A DNA stretch of 64,000 bases from NCBI GenBank assembly GCA_024180945.1, contig JAKSGN010000041.1, forward strand, positions 2,852,001 to 2,916,000, read 5' to 3'. Below the pieces are notes generated by a model. That model saw only the letters and a list, made by a program, of their open reading frames with translations, was not told the origin of the DNA and searched no databases. Position numbers and translations under genes: made by a program. Positions 35,497 through 47,008 of this stretch are shown here, one piece after another; the first letter of the stretch is position 1, and every line of letters begins with the position of its first letter. Origin of the DNA: Macrophomina tecta (lineage: Eukaryota > Ascomycota > Dothideomycetes > Botryosphaeriales > Botryosphaeriaceae).

Positions 35497-35926
35497 AGCG
35501 AAAGATTCAAGTGCAGTAGGCAGGAGCGAGCATGGCGTTACGGAAGGGGTTTGTTTAATTGCTGAGCTACTTTGCTCACGGTCGGATCTCAGGAAAATGG
35601 CTTCCTTCTGCAGAAAGTACCGGTAGTGTATGTGAAAATAATGGGCAGATATCCATGGAGTCCTCAAATACAAATGCGCTTATTGCTCTACACATACGGT
35701 AATATTTCGGTCTTGCCTTATTGACCTCAGAGCAGGTGGTCAAACACTTGTAGCTGTGTACGATCGACACAGAAGATTCTTGTAAATGGAATGATGCATC
35801 CGCATTCTGGTGCACATGCAAATTGCACAACCACCTATATATACACCATTCAATTCTTGATCCATCATCATGTGAACTCGACACCCTCTACCATTGCCAC
35901 GGTTTATTTTCTACACAAATCTACTT
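35497..35926. other. Convergent 3' intergenic region (HAT2 / NDUFS6)
   Basis: 430 bp between two facing stop codons, AT-richer than the genes, with the 3'-UTRs of both. No gene recognised. Confidence 0.6.
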
Positions 35927-36882
35927 TCACCTCTGCTCCAGCGGCCTGTCGGTGACCTGCTGGCTGAACTCGACCTCTCCAGGCTGGCCGGTAGGGTCAA
36001 GTGGGTATGAAACGGAGTCCGAGGCCTCGATGGTCTTTCTGTGGTGTTCATGGGCCTGTGGTAGGATTGAGTCAACATAAGAGATTCAGCAAGCACGCCA
36101 ATCTGAAACATAATTTGGAGTATCCAGAACGACCAGTACGTCCAACTCCGTTGCTTTTGGAAATTGAGGGGAAGTCTTACGAAAGGAACGCCGCAGTACG
36201 TGCACCAGCAAATCTGAGGCTTATCGACGTTTATGAAAATCCTCGGGTGGCCGAGGGGACCACCACCGCCGTCACAAGAAACAGTACGCTTGCTGGTCCA
36301 GCGGACGGGCTGCTTGTGGATGAGCTCGATGGCGGCGTAGGGACGAGGCTACATCCAGTCAAGCAGCGTTAGCAATTGCCCCTTCAGAAATGCAATCCGG
36401 CACTTCAATGCATTGATCCCCCGTTTCCATGGATAACCGTCCGCAGCCAATGCTCAACCCGGTCCTACAGCGCATAATAACATCCGCCCTGGCCCTCGCT
36501 ATCCAATCCCCATCCAGGCATCAGAAAATCGACGTACCTGATCCGCCATGATCGTCTGCTCAAACCGCGGGCCCGCCATGGCGCGCTCGCGCGGGTTTTG
36601 GCTGCGGCTCCACGTTCCCTGGCGGTTGGGCGCCTGGGCGGTGCGCATGGCCTCAGCGGCCTCGACGCTCTCCTGCAGCACCTGGTCGAAGGATCCCTCG
36701 GAGGAAGTCGGCACGGCGTTGGTCTCGGAGACGTTGGGCGGCGGGGTCTTGGGGTTGGGGTTGTTGGCCGGCACGCTTTCGACGGATGGCGACGGCTGCT
36801 TGCTGGCGTAGGCGCGCACAGCGGCGAAGCGGGGTGCCGTCGCGGCGCGCGTCAGCGGTCGGAGGACGGCTGGCCGGAGCAT
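35927..36882 (-). CDS. NDUFS6: Mitochondrial complex I zinc-binding subunit (NDUFS6/NUMM family)
   Basis: Three exons: 36882-36538, 36348-36181 and 36055-35927, with introns of 189 and 125 nt, both phase 0. The product is about 213 residues. The N-terminus (MLRPAVLRPLTRAATAPRFA) is basic and Ser/Ala-rich, like a mitochondrial presequence. The conserved core reads YAAIELIHKQPVRWTSKR, then TVSCDGGGGPLGHPRIFINV and PQICWCTYCGVPF/AHEHH. The zinc site is Cys140-x8-His149-x14-Cys164-x2-Cys167, exactly the NDUFS6 spacing. The subunit sits in the peripheral arm of NADH:ubiquinone oxidoreductase and is needed late in its assembly. The upstream extension of the open frame beyond Met (to 37365) has no support. 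The gene shares a divergent promoter with MPP6. Confidence 0.93.
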
Positions 36883-37249
36883 TGTGGGTGAGGTGGTGGT
36901 CGTCGCCCGGCGTTTGGTGGTGGTGGGGGGTGGAGAGTCTGGAGAGGTGGACGACGTATAGCTGCGGCCAAGGTGCGTAAGGGCTTCCCAGTCCCTACGG
37001 TTGGCTGGTGGCTGTTGACTAAGCATCCCAGGTAAATAACACGCCTTATCTATAGTAATTTTCGCCGCGAACCTGATCATTTTGCGGGTGTCGCTCTCTC
37101 CTCCGCACATTGCTTTCACGATCGCTCTAAGGCAGTTATTCGACACTGTGACAAGCCACCAGACTTCACAGAGCTCCCACAAAGTGCTGATTAGAGCAAC
37201 CACCTCCCTAACCACTAATATTCCAGCTCCCACGCACACCTTCGCAACC
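36883..37249. promoter_or_regulatory. Divergent promoter between NDUFS6 and MPP6
   Basis: 367 bp between two ATGs pointing away from each other. It must hold both core promoters. No TATA box stands out. Bidirectional control is inferred from spacing only. Confidence 0.5.
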
Positions 37250-38061
37250 ATGGCGCCAAACACGACGCCGAAGGTCGCGTCGTCGCGGCTGCTCACGATG
37301 AAGGCAATTCTGACAAAGCTCCCGTCCATGCCATCGCAAATACTAACGCCTAGCAGTTCATGCAACGTGCTGCCGCGTCTCAGTCATCCCCCAAAGATTC
37401 GCCCTCGACCCCGTCCGGACCGCCAACTAAACGCCAACGCACCTCCGCTGCTTCATCACCCGCAACCCCTTCCGACCTTGAAGCCGTCAATGCAGCCATC
37501 GCAGCCGAAGAACTCAAGCGCGACCAGGCCCTAGAACGCGCGGCAGCTGAGGCAGGCGAAACCCGCTGGGTACTGTCGTTCCGTGAACCCGAGAAGGAGG
37601 CGCGGCAACGGAACGCTTTGCGCGTCGTGAGCGCCGGATATGCGGACCTGGATAACGAGGATGATAGTGATGATGATGAGGAGGAGGTACCTCAGACTGG
37701 ACGCATGTCGTTCGGCAAGAAGCCGTCGCCGGCGAAGAAGGACGATGACAGCGAGAGCAGTGAGGAGGAAAGTAGTGAGAGCGGGGAAGACGATGATCCA
37801 GCGGCGAAAATGATTCGCGAGGCGCGCAGGGATGCCGCCAGGAAAAAGAGAGAAGAGAAAAAGAAGGCGAAGACGGAAAAAGCACAGCAGCTAGCGGAGG
37901 AGCGGAGGAAGAAGAAGCCGCACGTCAAGCTGAATTCCCTGACCAGCATCTCGAATTCCGGAAGTGGATTGTCGAACACTGCGAGCATGCAGTGCTTCGA
38001 GTGCGGGAAGAAGGGCCACGCAAAGAAGGATTGTCCCAACAAGAAGAGGAGAAGGGATTGA
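37250..38061 (+). CDS. MPP6: Mpp6-like nuclear exosome cofactor with CCHC zinc knuckle
   Basis: Two exons, 37250-37303 and 37357-38061, give about 252 residues. The join yields SSRLLTMK/FMQRAAA, the N-terminal signature of the M-phase phosphoprotein 6 family. Further family-like text is ETRWVLSF in the middle and GRMSF later. Mpp6 binds RNA and tethers the Mtr4 helicase to the nuclear exosome. Added here are an acidic, Ser-rich segment (residues ~140-185), a Lys/Arg-rich helix (ARKKREEKKKAKTEKAQQ) and a C-terminal CCHC knuckle, CFECGKKGHAKKDC, then a basic NKKRRRD tail. The intron has a GC donor (AAG|GCAATT), a TACTAAC branch site and tandem TAG/CAG acceptors. Using the first acceptor would add one Gln. 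Mpp6 identity rests on short motifs and is inferred. Confidence 0.8.
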
Positions 38062-39202
38062 GTGCTGCCATACTCAGGCCAAGCCGAGTTTCCATCCACT
38101 CGTGGGCAGAAATTTCCTGAAAATATGCCATAGACCCGGACCAGCAGGCCTTGCAAAGATCTGGTCTCCTCTGCGCGACGTATTGCGCGGCTATGAGCCA
38201 GGAAGAATCTAAGGTGCTGCATGGAAGGCACAAGAAGCCGAGCTTGGTGCACAGCTCCGGAGTGCTCGCTTCAAAGCAGGTAAAGCTATTATCTTGCTAA
38301 TTTGGCAGAGAGCAGAGGTAAACAGCATTTATAGATGGCCCGATTAACGGCCAGTATACCCATACTGGAGCCTTGTGCCACGGAAACCTACAATTCAAGC
38401 CTTTCAAGCTCCCGAGCTAAGCCTAATTATTTTCCATAGCCCTTTCCGTGTTCTTGTACCTCTTCGGCTAGCATCATAATGAGATCAAATTAACCCTATA
38501 CCGACAATGGCAGCAGTCCAAGTTCACCACTCCGTTCCTGTCAATCCGATTGAACGCCACAGAACTGGTCTGGTTTCCACGGCGCAACAGAGTGAACGAC
38601 TTTTCTCCAGGTTGTCTCAAATTCAAAACTGACTTACTCACGGCTTTCGTACCGTCACTTCAACGTCCGGAACCTTCAGGCCCCCCCCCCCCCCTCCTCC
38701 TCCTCCTCCTGTGAATCCAGTTCAGAGATAATTAAAGACTCTATTGAGTCTGCAATATCCACTCAGTATCAGTTCATTCGTAATATGCTAATCAGCTTCG
38801 AAGTGTCCGGTCGTTGCCTCCTTCCTTATTTGAAAAGGATCAGGCGAAATCGTTCATTACCTGCAGCAGGCCTAAGAGTGAGGGCTAAGTTTAGGCTAAA
38901 ACAACCTGACCACTAAAAATACTACCAACGCCGATGCGCCAAGCAGGTCGAACTCTCCGCTCAGTCATGCGGTAAAGTGTTCGGGTAACCTAGCCAATCA
39001 TGGAAGGTCACGAGCGAGCCTAAGGCTACTGGTGTATGGGCATTGCTTGTTTCCCTGCGAGAAAAGCCGCTTCTCAGCATGGTTATATAATGCCACGGAA
39101 CCAAGCTCAATATGTTCTCCGGCGGCAGGGCAGCTCTTGACCTTGTTTCGTACTCACCTCGCATATCATCAAGGTGGAACGTCTTGTCTCACCGCCGCAG
39201 CG
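38062..39202. other. Intergenic region with poly(C)/TCC tract
   Basis: About 1.1 kb with the MPP6 3'-UTR and the promoter of the GH125 gene. AT-richer than its flanks. It contains C14 at 38681-38694 followed directly by five TCC units. No gene seen. Confidence 0.6.
38681..38710 (+). repeat. Poly(C) plus (TCC)5 microsatellite
   Basis: Fourteen cytosines run straight into five TCC triplets, a 30-bp pure pyrimidine tract. Such tracts can form triplex or i-motif structures and slip in replication. It lies about 500 bp upstream of the GH125 gene. Confidence 0.9.
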
Positions 39203-40807
39203 ATGTGGGTCGTTTCCGTTGCTCTGCTCTTGGCCACGGCCCTCGCTCAGCAGTGCCCCGATTACTCAAGCTACTCACAACAAAGGCATGAGCCATTTTC
39301 TCATGGCGCCTTTAATCTCTCATATCAACGCCCAGCGCCATCATGCCGCACTTTCAACTCTTCGGCCGTTGAGGATGTCATCGGCCGGATGCAAAGTGTG
39401 ATAATCGACCCAGACCTGTTTCGTCTTTTTGAAAACGCCTATCCCAACACGTTGGACACAGCTATCAAATGGAAAGGCTTCGCAGCAAACAACTCGGAGG
39501 AAGACCTCTGCTTCATAATCACTGGCGATATCAACGCCATGTGGATCCGCGACTCTGCCAATCAGTTACAGTCCTATCGCTCCATTCTTAATTCATCCTC
39601 CGACGACATCGCCTCCCTATACCGTGGCGTGATCAACCTCCAAGCCCGCTACTTAAACACCTCTCCCTATTGCAACTCGTTCCTTGCCCCTCCTGAATCC
39701 CCCATCCCTCCCGACATCAACGGCGCCATCTACAACGTCCGGCCGCCGTACGATAACCGCATCGTCTTCACCTGCAACTTCGAGCTTGACAGCTTCGCCG
39801 CCTTTCTCCAAATCTCGCACGATTACCACACTGCCACGAATGACACCGCCTTTTTCGGCAAGTTCCAATGGATCCCAGCCGTCCAAACTATCCTCACCGT
39901 CGCCCGAGACATGATGTCACCCACGTACGGCCCCGACGGCTCCGCCCTCGACTCGTCCTACACGTTCCAATCAAACACCAACACCGCCACCGGCACGCTC
40001 AACAACTTCGGCCTCGGCAATCCTGTCAACCGCACCGGGCTAATCCGCTCGCCTTTCCGCCCCAGCGACGACGCCAGCCTCTTCCAATTCCTCATTCCCT
40101 CCAACATGATGTTCGCGCGCTACCTCTCCGCCGGCGCGTCCATCATGTCCGCGCTCCCCTCCGCCCCGCCCGGCCTAGCACAGGAGATGGTCGATATGGC
40201 AGCCAGCCTGCGCGACGCTGTTGACCGCTACGCCATCGTGCCCAGCCCCAGAGGATCTGGCGGCCAGATCTACGCCTTCGAGATCGACGGCTACGGCGGC
40301 AGGAACCTCATGGACGACGCCAACATCCCCAGCCTGCTGTCGCTGCCCTTTTTCGGCTACCTCGACCGCGCCGACCCCATCTACCGCAACACGCGGGATT
40401 TCGTCTTGAGTGAGGCGAATCCGTGGTTCTCGCGCGGCCCAGTGATCAGCGCGGTGGGGAGTCCGCATATCCGTCCAGGCACGGCGTGGCCGATGTCAAG
40501 TATCGTGCGGATCCTAACGACGGATGATGAGGCCGAGATCGTGGCACAGTTGAGGGAGATATTGGGGAGTACGGATGGGTTAGGATTAGTGCATGAGAGC
40601 GTGAATAGTTCGGATGAGGGACAGTGGACGAGGCAGTGGTGAGTTACGCTCTATTCTGTCGTGGGTGCGATGGGTCTTGCGGCTGACTGGGAGGATAGGT
40701 TCTCGTGGGCGAACGGCCTTTTTGGCCAGATGATATTGGAACTCGAGGCCAGTAAGCCGGACATCCTAGCGCGGAGCTTCCAGCCGAGGTTCATAAGGAC
40801 ACCGTAG
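39203..40807 (+). CDS. Mug157-type glycoside hydrolase family 125 (exo-alpha-1,6-mannosidase)
   Basis: Two exons, 39203-40638 and 40699-40807, with a 60-nt intron splitting a Trp codon. The product is about 514 residues. Residues 1-17 ([17 protein letters not shown]) form a signal peptide. GH125 features include [65 protein letters not shown] and, near the end, [17 protein letters not shown] and [16 protein letters not shown]. Several N-x-S/T sites suit a secreted or lumenal enzyme. Characterised bacterial GH125 enzymes remove non-reducing alpha-1,6-mannose. The fungal member is named after S. pombe mug157, and its in vivo substrate is not established; N-glycan or cell-wall mannan trimming is likely. 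An in-frame extension upstream lacks an ATG, so this Met is the only good start. Confidence 0.92.
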
Positions 40808-43150
40808 TCGAGGTGTTGGGCCCTCTCTGGTGGTTCAAGTGATATGAAGAAAGATGTATGTCCACTTCTTGGCGGATTTTAACACTCTAAGCTCTCAAAC
40901 CTGGGGCGTAAATCACTGAATCAAAATCTGCAAAATCATCCGAAGCAGCTGTCCTTATTTATCCTTCTCAACAGTGAATCCGGGACAAGCCGTCCAACTC
41001 CGGATATTGTCTACGGTCTACCTTCCTTGTTAAACGTTTGCTGTGATCGGTCTCTTCCTTGTGGTCTACTGTAGGACTATTCTTGAAGCCATACGATCCT
41101 GGGCTGATCATGACATTGTGAGCCTAAATCTGATCTTCCAGATGGTCATTTCGACACTTCGAAGAGATATTTTACTGTCTGAAGGTTGCATCAATGTCTC
41201 AAGATCGTAAGCAAGGTTCTGGAGTAGAATATAGACCCGCTCTAAGTAATGCAGGACACAGAAATCATCAGCCTTCATCTCTAAGAAAATGGTACGTGTT
41301 TATCGGTTCATACCATGGGAGCACAAGTAACTATGACCTCCTACTCTTCTTCCATAAGCATGCCTTCTCTGCTGTCTTATTCCAGGAGTACTAGACCATG
41401 ACTGAGAGCGGAGCGCTGTTAGCTTCCTACCTTCTATCTTTGCTCAGAAAAGCTACCTGCCAGGTAATATCAATAAGCCACCCTTCGATACTACTGCCCA
41501 GTTGCGTTTACCCCATCCTTGTCGTGATTGACATGTTCTGCTACAGAACCGTGGCAACTTAACAATAAAAGCAACACACCGTCTCAAGGCATTTCGACGC
41601 TTGGAGCAATATTCCCCCGTGTATAGCCTACATTTGTTGAGATCACAAAGGTCGGGGGCTTGGTACGTTTTTGAGATTCAGCTCCACATTAGTCCATCGA
41701 GTATCCAGCACTAATGGCCGTGCTGGTTTGAGACTTCCAAATTGGTACACGAGATAGGTGTTTTGGTTATGCCCGTACTTTGGTCCTCCCATGGACGTTG
41801 CCCTAGAAACCGGTCGATCCTTTGCTGTCAGGAGGTAGTGGCACGTCATATCGCATCATTGCGCCGCCGTGCCTGCTGCTCAGTCTGGCAGCTTTGGGTA
41901 GTGATGATAGACAAGGCTTCCATCCCTCAAGATACCTGATGATTTTGTTCTTCAGCGAAATGCTTCGCTGTGAGGGTCTCGGAGTAGGGCGCCGCTGGAT
42001 CGATCCGTTGTGCGTGCGTCTCCGTAGACAAGATTATGATGCTTTGCCGGGAAATTCAGAGAAAACATTGGCCGGACGTCGGCAACTGGAAAAATTGGCA
42101 CGAAGCCGAGTTTCACACTCCCGTGTGGCAGCAATTCTAGTCGATGATAGACTAGAGGCCGCGGAACCCATGGACGGATGTTCAAAGGCTCTCGGGGAAA
42201 TTTAGTGAGAAATGGGCGCTTGGCCATCTGCATAATTGGGCACAGTGAGCATGTTGCAGGTATCGGCAGCAGATTGATGCATGGAGCTATGGCCAAATGC
42301 CTGGGAATAGTTGCTGGGGTCGGAGAGCACGTTGGGGCGGGCCGATTGACTTGCTCCTAACTATAGAAGGTATATGGTCGCGCATGAACCGCCTTATGGT
42401 AACCTCGACTCTCTTTTCCCACTCTAGTGTTGTTTGATTACATCCTGGAGCGCTGCGAGAAGCCTCGATGGGTGGAAAGCTCAATGGTCCCTGGGCGCCT
42501 ATACAACTTTTCGATCATGCGGTGTGCCTGCCCAGAAATTTCAGTTTCATCTTGCTTCTCATGTCTGAATGTATCAATTCAGTTCTTTCGGCTCCAGCTA
42601 AGGGAGGTCGTCACTGGAAGGGTGATGGTTTCGGTGGCGGCGAAACAGTGCTCTGTGGACTCCTCATGTCAGGACTGGAGATATCGTAGAAATCGGTACG
42701 TGTCAGCGTAGCCGCAATAACTTTCGTCGCTGTTTTGTCTCCCTCTGCAGTTTTTGGAAGCACGTGAGCGCCATTCGCGCAACCTGCTGTCGAGTGGCGT
42801 GAGGTATGAGCGAAGGTCTCGAGAAGTGAAGTGCATGACCTACGCAAAGACGCGGTATCACCATCCTGGGATCCGAAGTAGCGAACTTAATCTGTAACTA
42901 ATGGTAAGACCTATTGTGCCTTTTGCAGTAGTTCTGGACCGAGCGGGTCTCGTGTTGCTTGTCGGGTTTGGCGTTGAACGCGGTGAGCACGCCTCGCCAA
43001 GATCCTGCACCGCCCGCTTGGGAGTTGGCGCATTGTCCCTGTGTGTGAAATAAAGCCTTGCCGTGGTGAAGAGGACAGAAAGAAGGAGGGATGGTGGTGC
43101 GCAAGCGACAAGCATCTCCACGAGACCCACGGGAATAAACAGTGAAGAGT

Positions 43151-43212
43151 TGCGTGATTGGGTTAGCGCGTCTGGCTTAGCGAGCAGACGAGCGCTGAGT
43201 CGGAATCACGCA
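43151..43212. repeat. Nested inverted repeat (stem-loop/cruciform)
   Basis: Outer arms TGCGTGATT (43151-43159) and AATCACGCA (43204-43212) are perfect 9-bp complements. Inside, AGCGC (43165-43169) pairs with GCGCT (43192-43196), and GTCTG (43170-43174) pairs with CAGAC (43185-43189), around a 10-nt loop. Some stretches look like a tRNA D-arm (GGTTAGCGCG), but no cloverleaf with a T-arm could be built. Confidence 0.7.
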
Positions 43213-44275
43213 GCAGCGACGGACGACTCGAGACGGCCACTATGGCCTAAGTCGACTCGGGATAAAGTAAGTGAAGCAATCAATTATCTTGCACTCATCC
43301 GGGTTCGAGGCGGCGCCAGGTGCGGCGGGGGAAAATAGTGCTGCCGAACGAAGGTTGGTGGACAAGATACGCAAGCGTACTTCACTAGCTTTGCTGTGAA
43401 GAAACAGAAACGTGCCTGCAATTTTTTTTACTGCATTCATGGCGTGTAACCTGCCCTATCGTTTCTCCCGACCACGTGCGGTTAGATACTACTACTTGCC
43501 ACGTCTACTTCTATAGTCCGAAACAGCAAAAGTGGTCATGTTTACGAGCAAGCGTTTCCACTGATCTCCAACATTGCATCTTTACTTGTGCTTTCGCCGT
43601 CTGGAGAAGAAGCAGCACATAGAGTCCTGATCAGGGAATAGTTGGATTCGCACTATAATACAGTGCAAGTTGTTACGACATTCGTGTTACCCTCCCTGCA
43701 AGTCTTCTGCATTTTATCCTTCTACTGTGAGATCAGACACCAGCCAATAAGATCAGTCTCTCATCATGATGCATTTTTCTCCTTCCCATCTGCCGGCCGC
43801 TTCACCACACATCCACAATCCGTCCAGAAGCAGGTCCCCTAACAAGCTCCTATTCCAGCCAAAACCGGCGTCCAACGAAGACGTCCAACCTGAAACCACC
43901 GCACGCCCACCACAACCTGTAACCAACCTGCAACACCAACGCCATCAACCCCATGCCCAACCGGACTCCGGCTGCCGCACCACCAGAGTCTGCCACCGCG
44001 CCGATCCGGCTCCTCCCCTCCCCCGCATCCGGCAACGCACAGCCATGCCGCGCGACTGCAGATCATGGCCACCAGTGACCACGAGCAGCCCAGTCCGCCT
44101 GCCTGCCTGTCATTCTGCATACTCAAGGCCCCCCCTCCCCATCCTCTGACGCAACGACGGCATGTCCCGACTGGTGCGACAGGTCCCGACCCAACGGTTT
44201 CAAGTCCCGCTACGCTGGCGCCAATGGCCGACAAGGCTGATACGATACAGACCCGAGAGACAGAGGCGGGCGGCG

Positions 44276-44293
44276 GAGAGAGAGAGAGAGAGA
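44276..44293 (+). repeat. (GA)n microsatellite
   Basis: Nine consecutive GA units in GC-rich intergenic DNA. GA tracts of this kind can bind GAGA-type factors or exclude nucleosomes. No adjacent gene start was found. Confidence 0.85.
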
Positions 44294-44725
44294 CTTCTTC
44301 GCAACCAGCCAGCCAGTCTGCCTTGCCGCTGACCGGTCAACAGGAAGGCACGCCCCGGTCGCCGGAGAGACGTCCCGTCCCTACTTGTGTGCACCACACC
44401 AGCGCGTACAGTTTCAGAACTCGATAATCGCGCCTCCCTCAACCCAGCCAATCGCACGCGCCCGTTCTTGCGCGACAGAGCAACGCGAGCGATAGCAGAG
44501 TGAAATTGGGCATGACAGCGACCTCTCGTCCGCGCAGATGCGACGCATCATCGAGTGCGGCTGCGTGCGCATCGTCCGGAGCATTTAGCGCCGCAGGACA
44601 GAGGGCAGCCCTTTCTTGTCTGCTCGGGCCGGCTGGCTGCGCGCATGTGCGCGTCGTCTGGCGTGCCTAAATCTTCTTTTGCTTCTCTGCATCGTCGCAC
44701 AAAAGGCTGACAGCGGGCTGGGTGC

Positions 44726-44733
<8 letters not shown>

Positions 44734-44757
<24 letters not shown>

Positions 44758-44760
44758 CGA
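44734..44760 (+). repeat. (CGA)9 microsatellite
   Basis: Nine perfect CGA triplets. They create an apparent poly-Ser stretch in a minus-strand ORF and apparent Asp/Arg runs in others, which explains part of the spurious open frames around it. Confidence 0.9.
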
Positions 44761-47008
44761 TGGCGGCGGAGGCTCAGCTCGGCTAGCCGACCGTGTGTAT
44801 GTCAGCAATGGCGAGAGCGCTAGCATGGTGTGAGGCAGCCTGGTTAGCTGCTGACGACGACGAAGAGGCCGAGGACGATTGTGCTTATGGGCGGAGCAGG
44901 GGAGCGCAGCACGGCAGGATCGCTGATAGGACGCTAGGCGAAGCGCTGCCGTGGGGAGATCGGACGGGAGCGACATCGGACAGCAACTGGACGGCTGATG
45001 TGAGGGCCGGATGCTCGGGCTGGAGAGGAAGGGTGTAGGGGATAGTATGCGCAGGACACCATCAGCAGGCCTCGAAGCCTGCTCAGGCCGAATGAGGTGG
45101 AATGCGCAGCCGAAGTAATAGTACCTACATACAACCAAGCGAAGCCATATGTACCGCCGGAACAGCAACACTCCAAATACGAACCGGGTAAAGACGAAAG
45201 AGGAAACCGCGATGAGAGGCACGAAAAGAGGGTCCGCTAACCACAACATAGCCGAAAACGTGCGCCGCAAAGGCACGAAAACGGTAAAAAGGAATACGTA
45301 CAGAGAAGGGCGCTCGGTTCGGAGAGAAAGGACGGACGTTCTGAGCTGTCGTACAACACCGAAAATCATACATGTATGCACGCTCTGGGATCATGCTTTC
45401 GGAGGTTTAGAAGCCACAGCCTCTCTCAGATTCATGTCTCGGGAAATGGGCCGTGGTGTAGGAAGGCTAACGAGAGCAGAAAAACCCAGCGAGCAGCTGA
45501 CTCAACCAAACTCCGCCGTTGCGACAGAAAAAGGAAGGAAGAGCTGGTGTGCGCCATGGGTTGCACGACGGCGAACTAGCGAGTGCCCAAGGCGATACAG
45601 ACGCCGGCGTTCTCCTTCCTTTTGCTTTGTTCGGCCGAAGACATCGAAGAGGCGACGGCACGAGAGAGCGAGGGAGCGGTGACACAGACGCACCTACCCT
45701 GCTGTGGCCAAACGACCGGACATCGCATTGCGGGGGGAGAAGAGCAGAAGGAGGAGACATGGCGCGTGGTCAGATAGTCTGGCCCAGCGCGAGTGCTGGA
45801 CAGTGCGGGCGGCGGGCGCTGACGCCTGTCTAGCCCTACACTTATTGTGTCAACCGTTGCGCTGGTGTGCATCGCGCGCCGCGTTGGACCCTGTGGCCCC
45901 CGTGTCCGCGAGATGTGGCTGCATGACTTGATCGTGATAGGCATTGACGGTTGATATCACAGGGTAATATGACGAAGGGATGCGAAATTAAACGGCAAGA
46001 ACAGGACTGGACGGAACGAAATTCATGTTCAGATATCCGACCGCAAGCGACCTATGATGCGCGAGACAAAGGGAAAGAGAAGAGCTGAGCTAAGACTACA
46101 TACGGATGTTACACAAACCTTCGGGTGTCTCGACCCGCTGTTGATCCTGAGAAAGGTGGCCAATCGCGACCGCGCAGTGGCAGCCGATCCTGTTCCTCCC
46201 AATCAAAAAATTTCCTTCCCGCACACGGACCAATGAGTACCCAAGAGAGATGTCGGCCTAGACAATAAACAATACAAGAGAATTTTTAGATTCAAGTGAC
46301 AAACCACCCTGATAGAAGGCTTCAATAGAGGAGCCATAACACAATCGTCACAGAACCCGCACTGGGTTCGAATTCGATGCCGCCGAATTGACAAAACGCC
46401 GTAAGCCCCGGAATGTCCTGGAGGCAAGAATCCCATCAAACGCCATGGGTTGGGACTGGAAATAAGAAAGAGCCGCCCATGAGCTCCAGAAATCGCACCC
46501 ACAGAAGAGCTGAGAATATCAAACACAAAACACAGATGAGCGACAACAAGTCAATGGCCACACAATTCCCTAGAACAGAAGGAGGAAGGGAGAAAAATAT
46601 AAGGAGAAAGCGGACGGTGGTATCGTGGTATCTCTATGCAAAGAGCAAATTGGTGCGAGATGGCAGCGCGGGAGGGAAAAAGGCAGCAATCGTCAGACAA
46701 GCTTTGCCATGGAAATGGTTGAGACAACGGAGATGCCGGAAGAAGGTGACTGCTGGGGAGGAGAGTCGTCATGATCGGTTGATTTGTTTGGTCGTTGGCA
46801 GCGCTGCGGCGGCAAAACGGTAGGAGAGCCATTGAAGTCTCGCTTCAAGATAGAGTGATATAAAGCTTGTGGCTGTACAAGAATCGAAGGGTTGGGAGAG
46901 AGTTCAAGGGAAGTCGTGGGGTCGGCTGCCTGGCAGACGTCGGCTGGATACGGTCATGGAGGTCATCGTCGGCGAGCAACTTGGCGCCAGTGATAATTGA
47001 CTTCAGCT

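Larger units (their letters stand above)
40808..47008. other. 6.2-kb gene-poor region
   Basis: From 40.8 to 43.7 kb the DNA is AT-richer with short ORFs only. From 43.8 to 46 kb it is GC-rich, with long overlapping ORFs on both strands that are low in complexity (for example 44548-45381 minus, with a poly-Ser run made by the CGA repeat). None matches a family. It holds a nested inverted repeat (43151-43212), a GA repeat (44276-44293) and (CGA)9 (44734-44760). No tRNA, rRNA or transposase was recognised. Non-coding transcription is possible but not shown. Confidence 0.55.

Noticed and set aside
36883..37365. In-frame upstream extension of NDUFS6 on the minus strand
   Set aside because: Would overlap the divergent MPP6 gene and its promoter, and places non-conserved sequence before a good mitochondrial presequence starting at 36882.
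44548..45381. 277-codon minus-strand ORF with poly-Ser
   Set aside because: The Ser run is produced by the (CGA)9 microsatellite; the rest is Arg/Pro/Ser-biased without any family signature.
46355..46385. GGTTCGAATTC resembling a tRNA B-box
   Set aside because: No A-box at the right distance and no cloverleaf; ordinary intergenic DNA.
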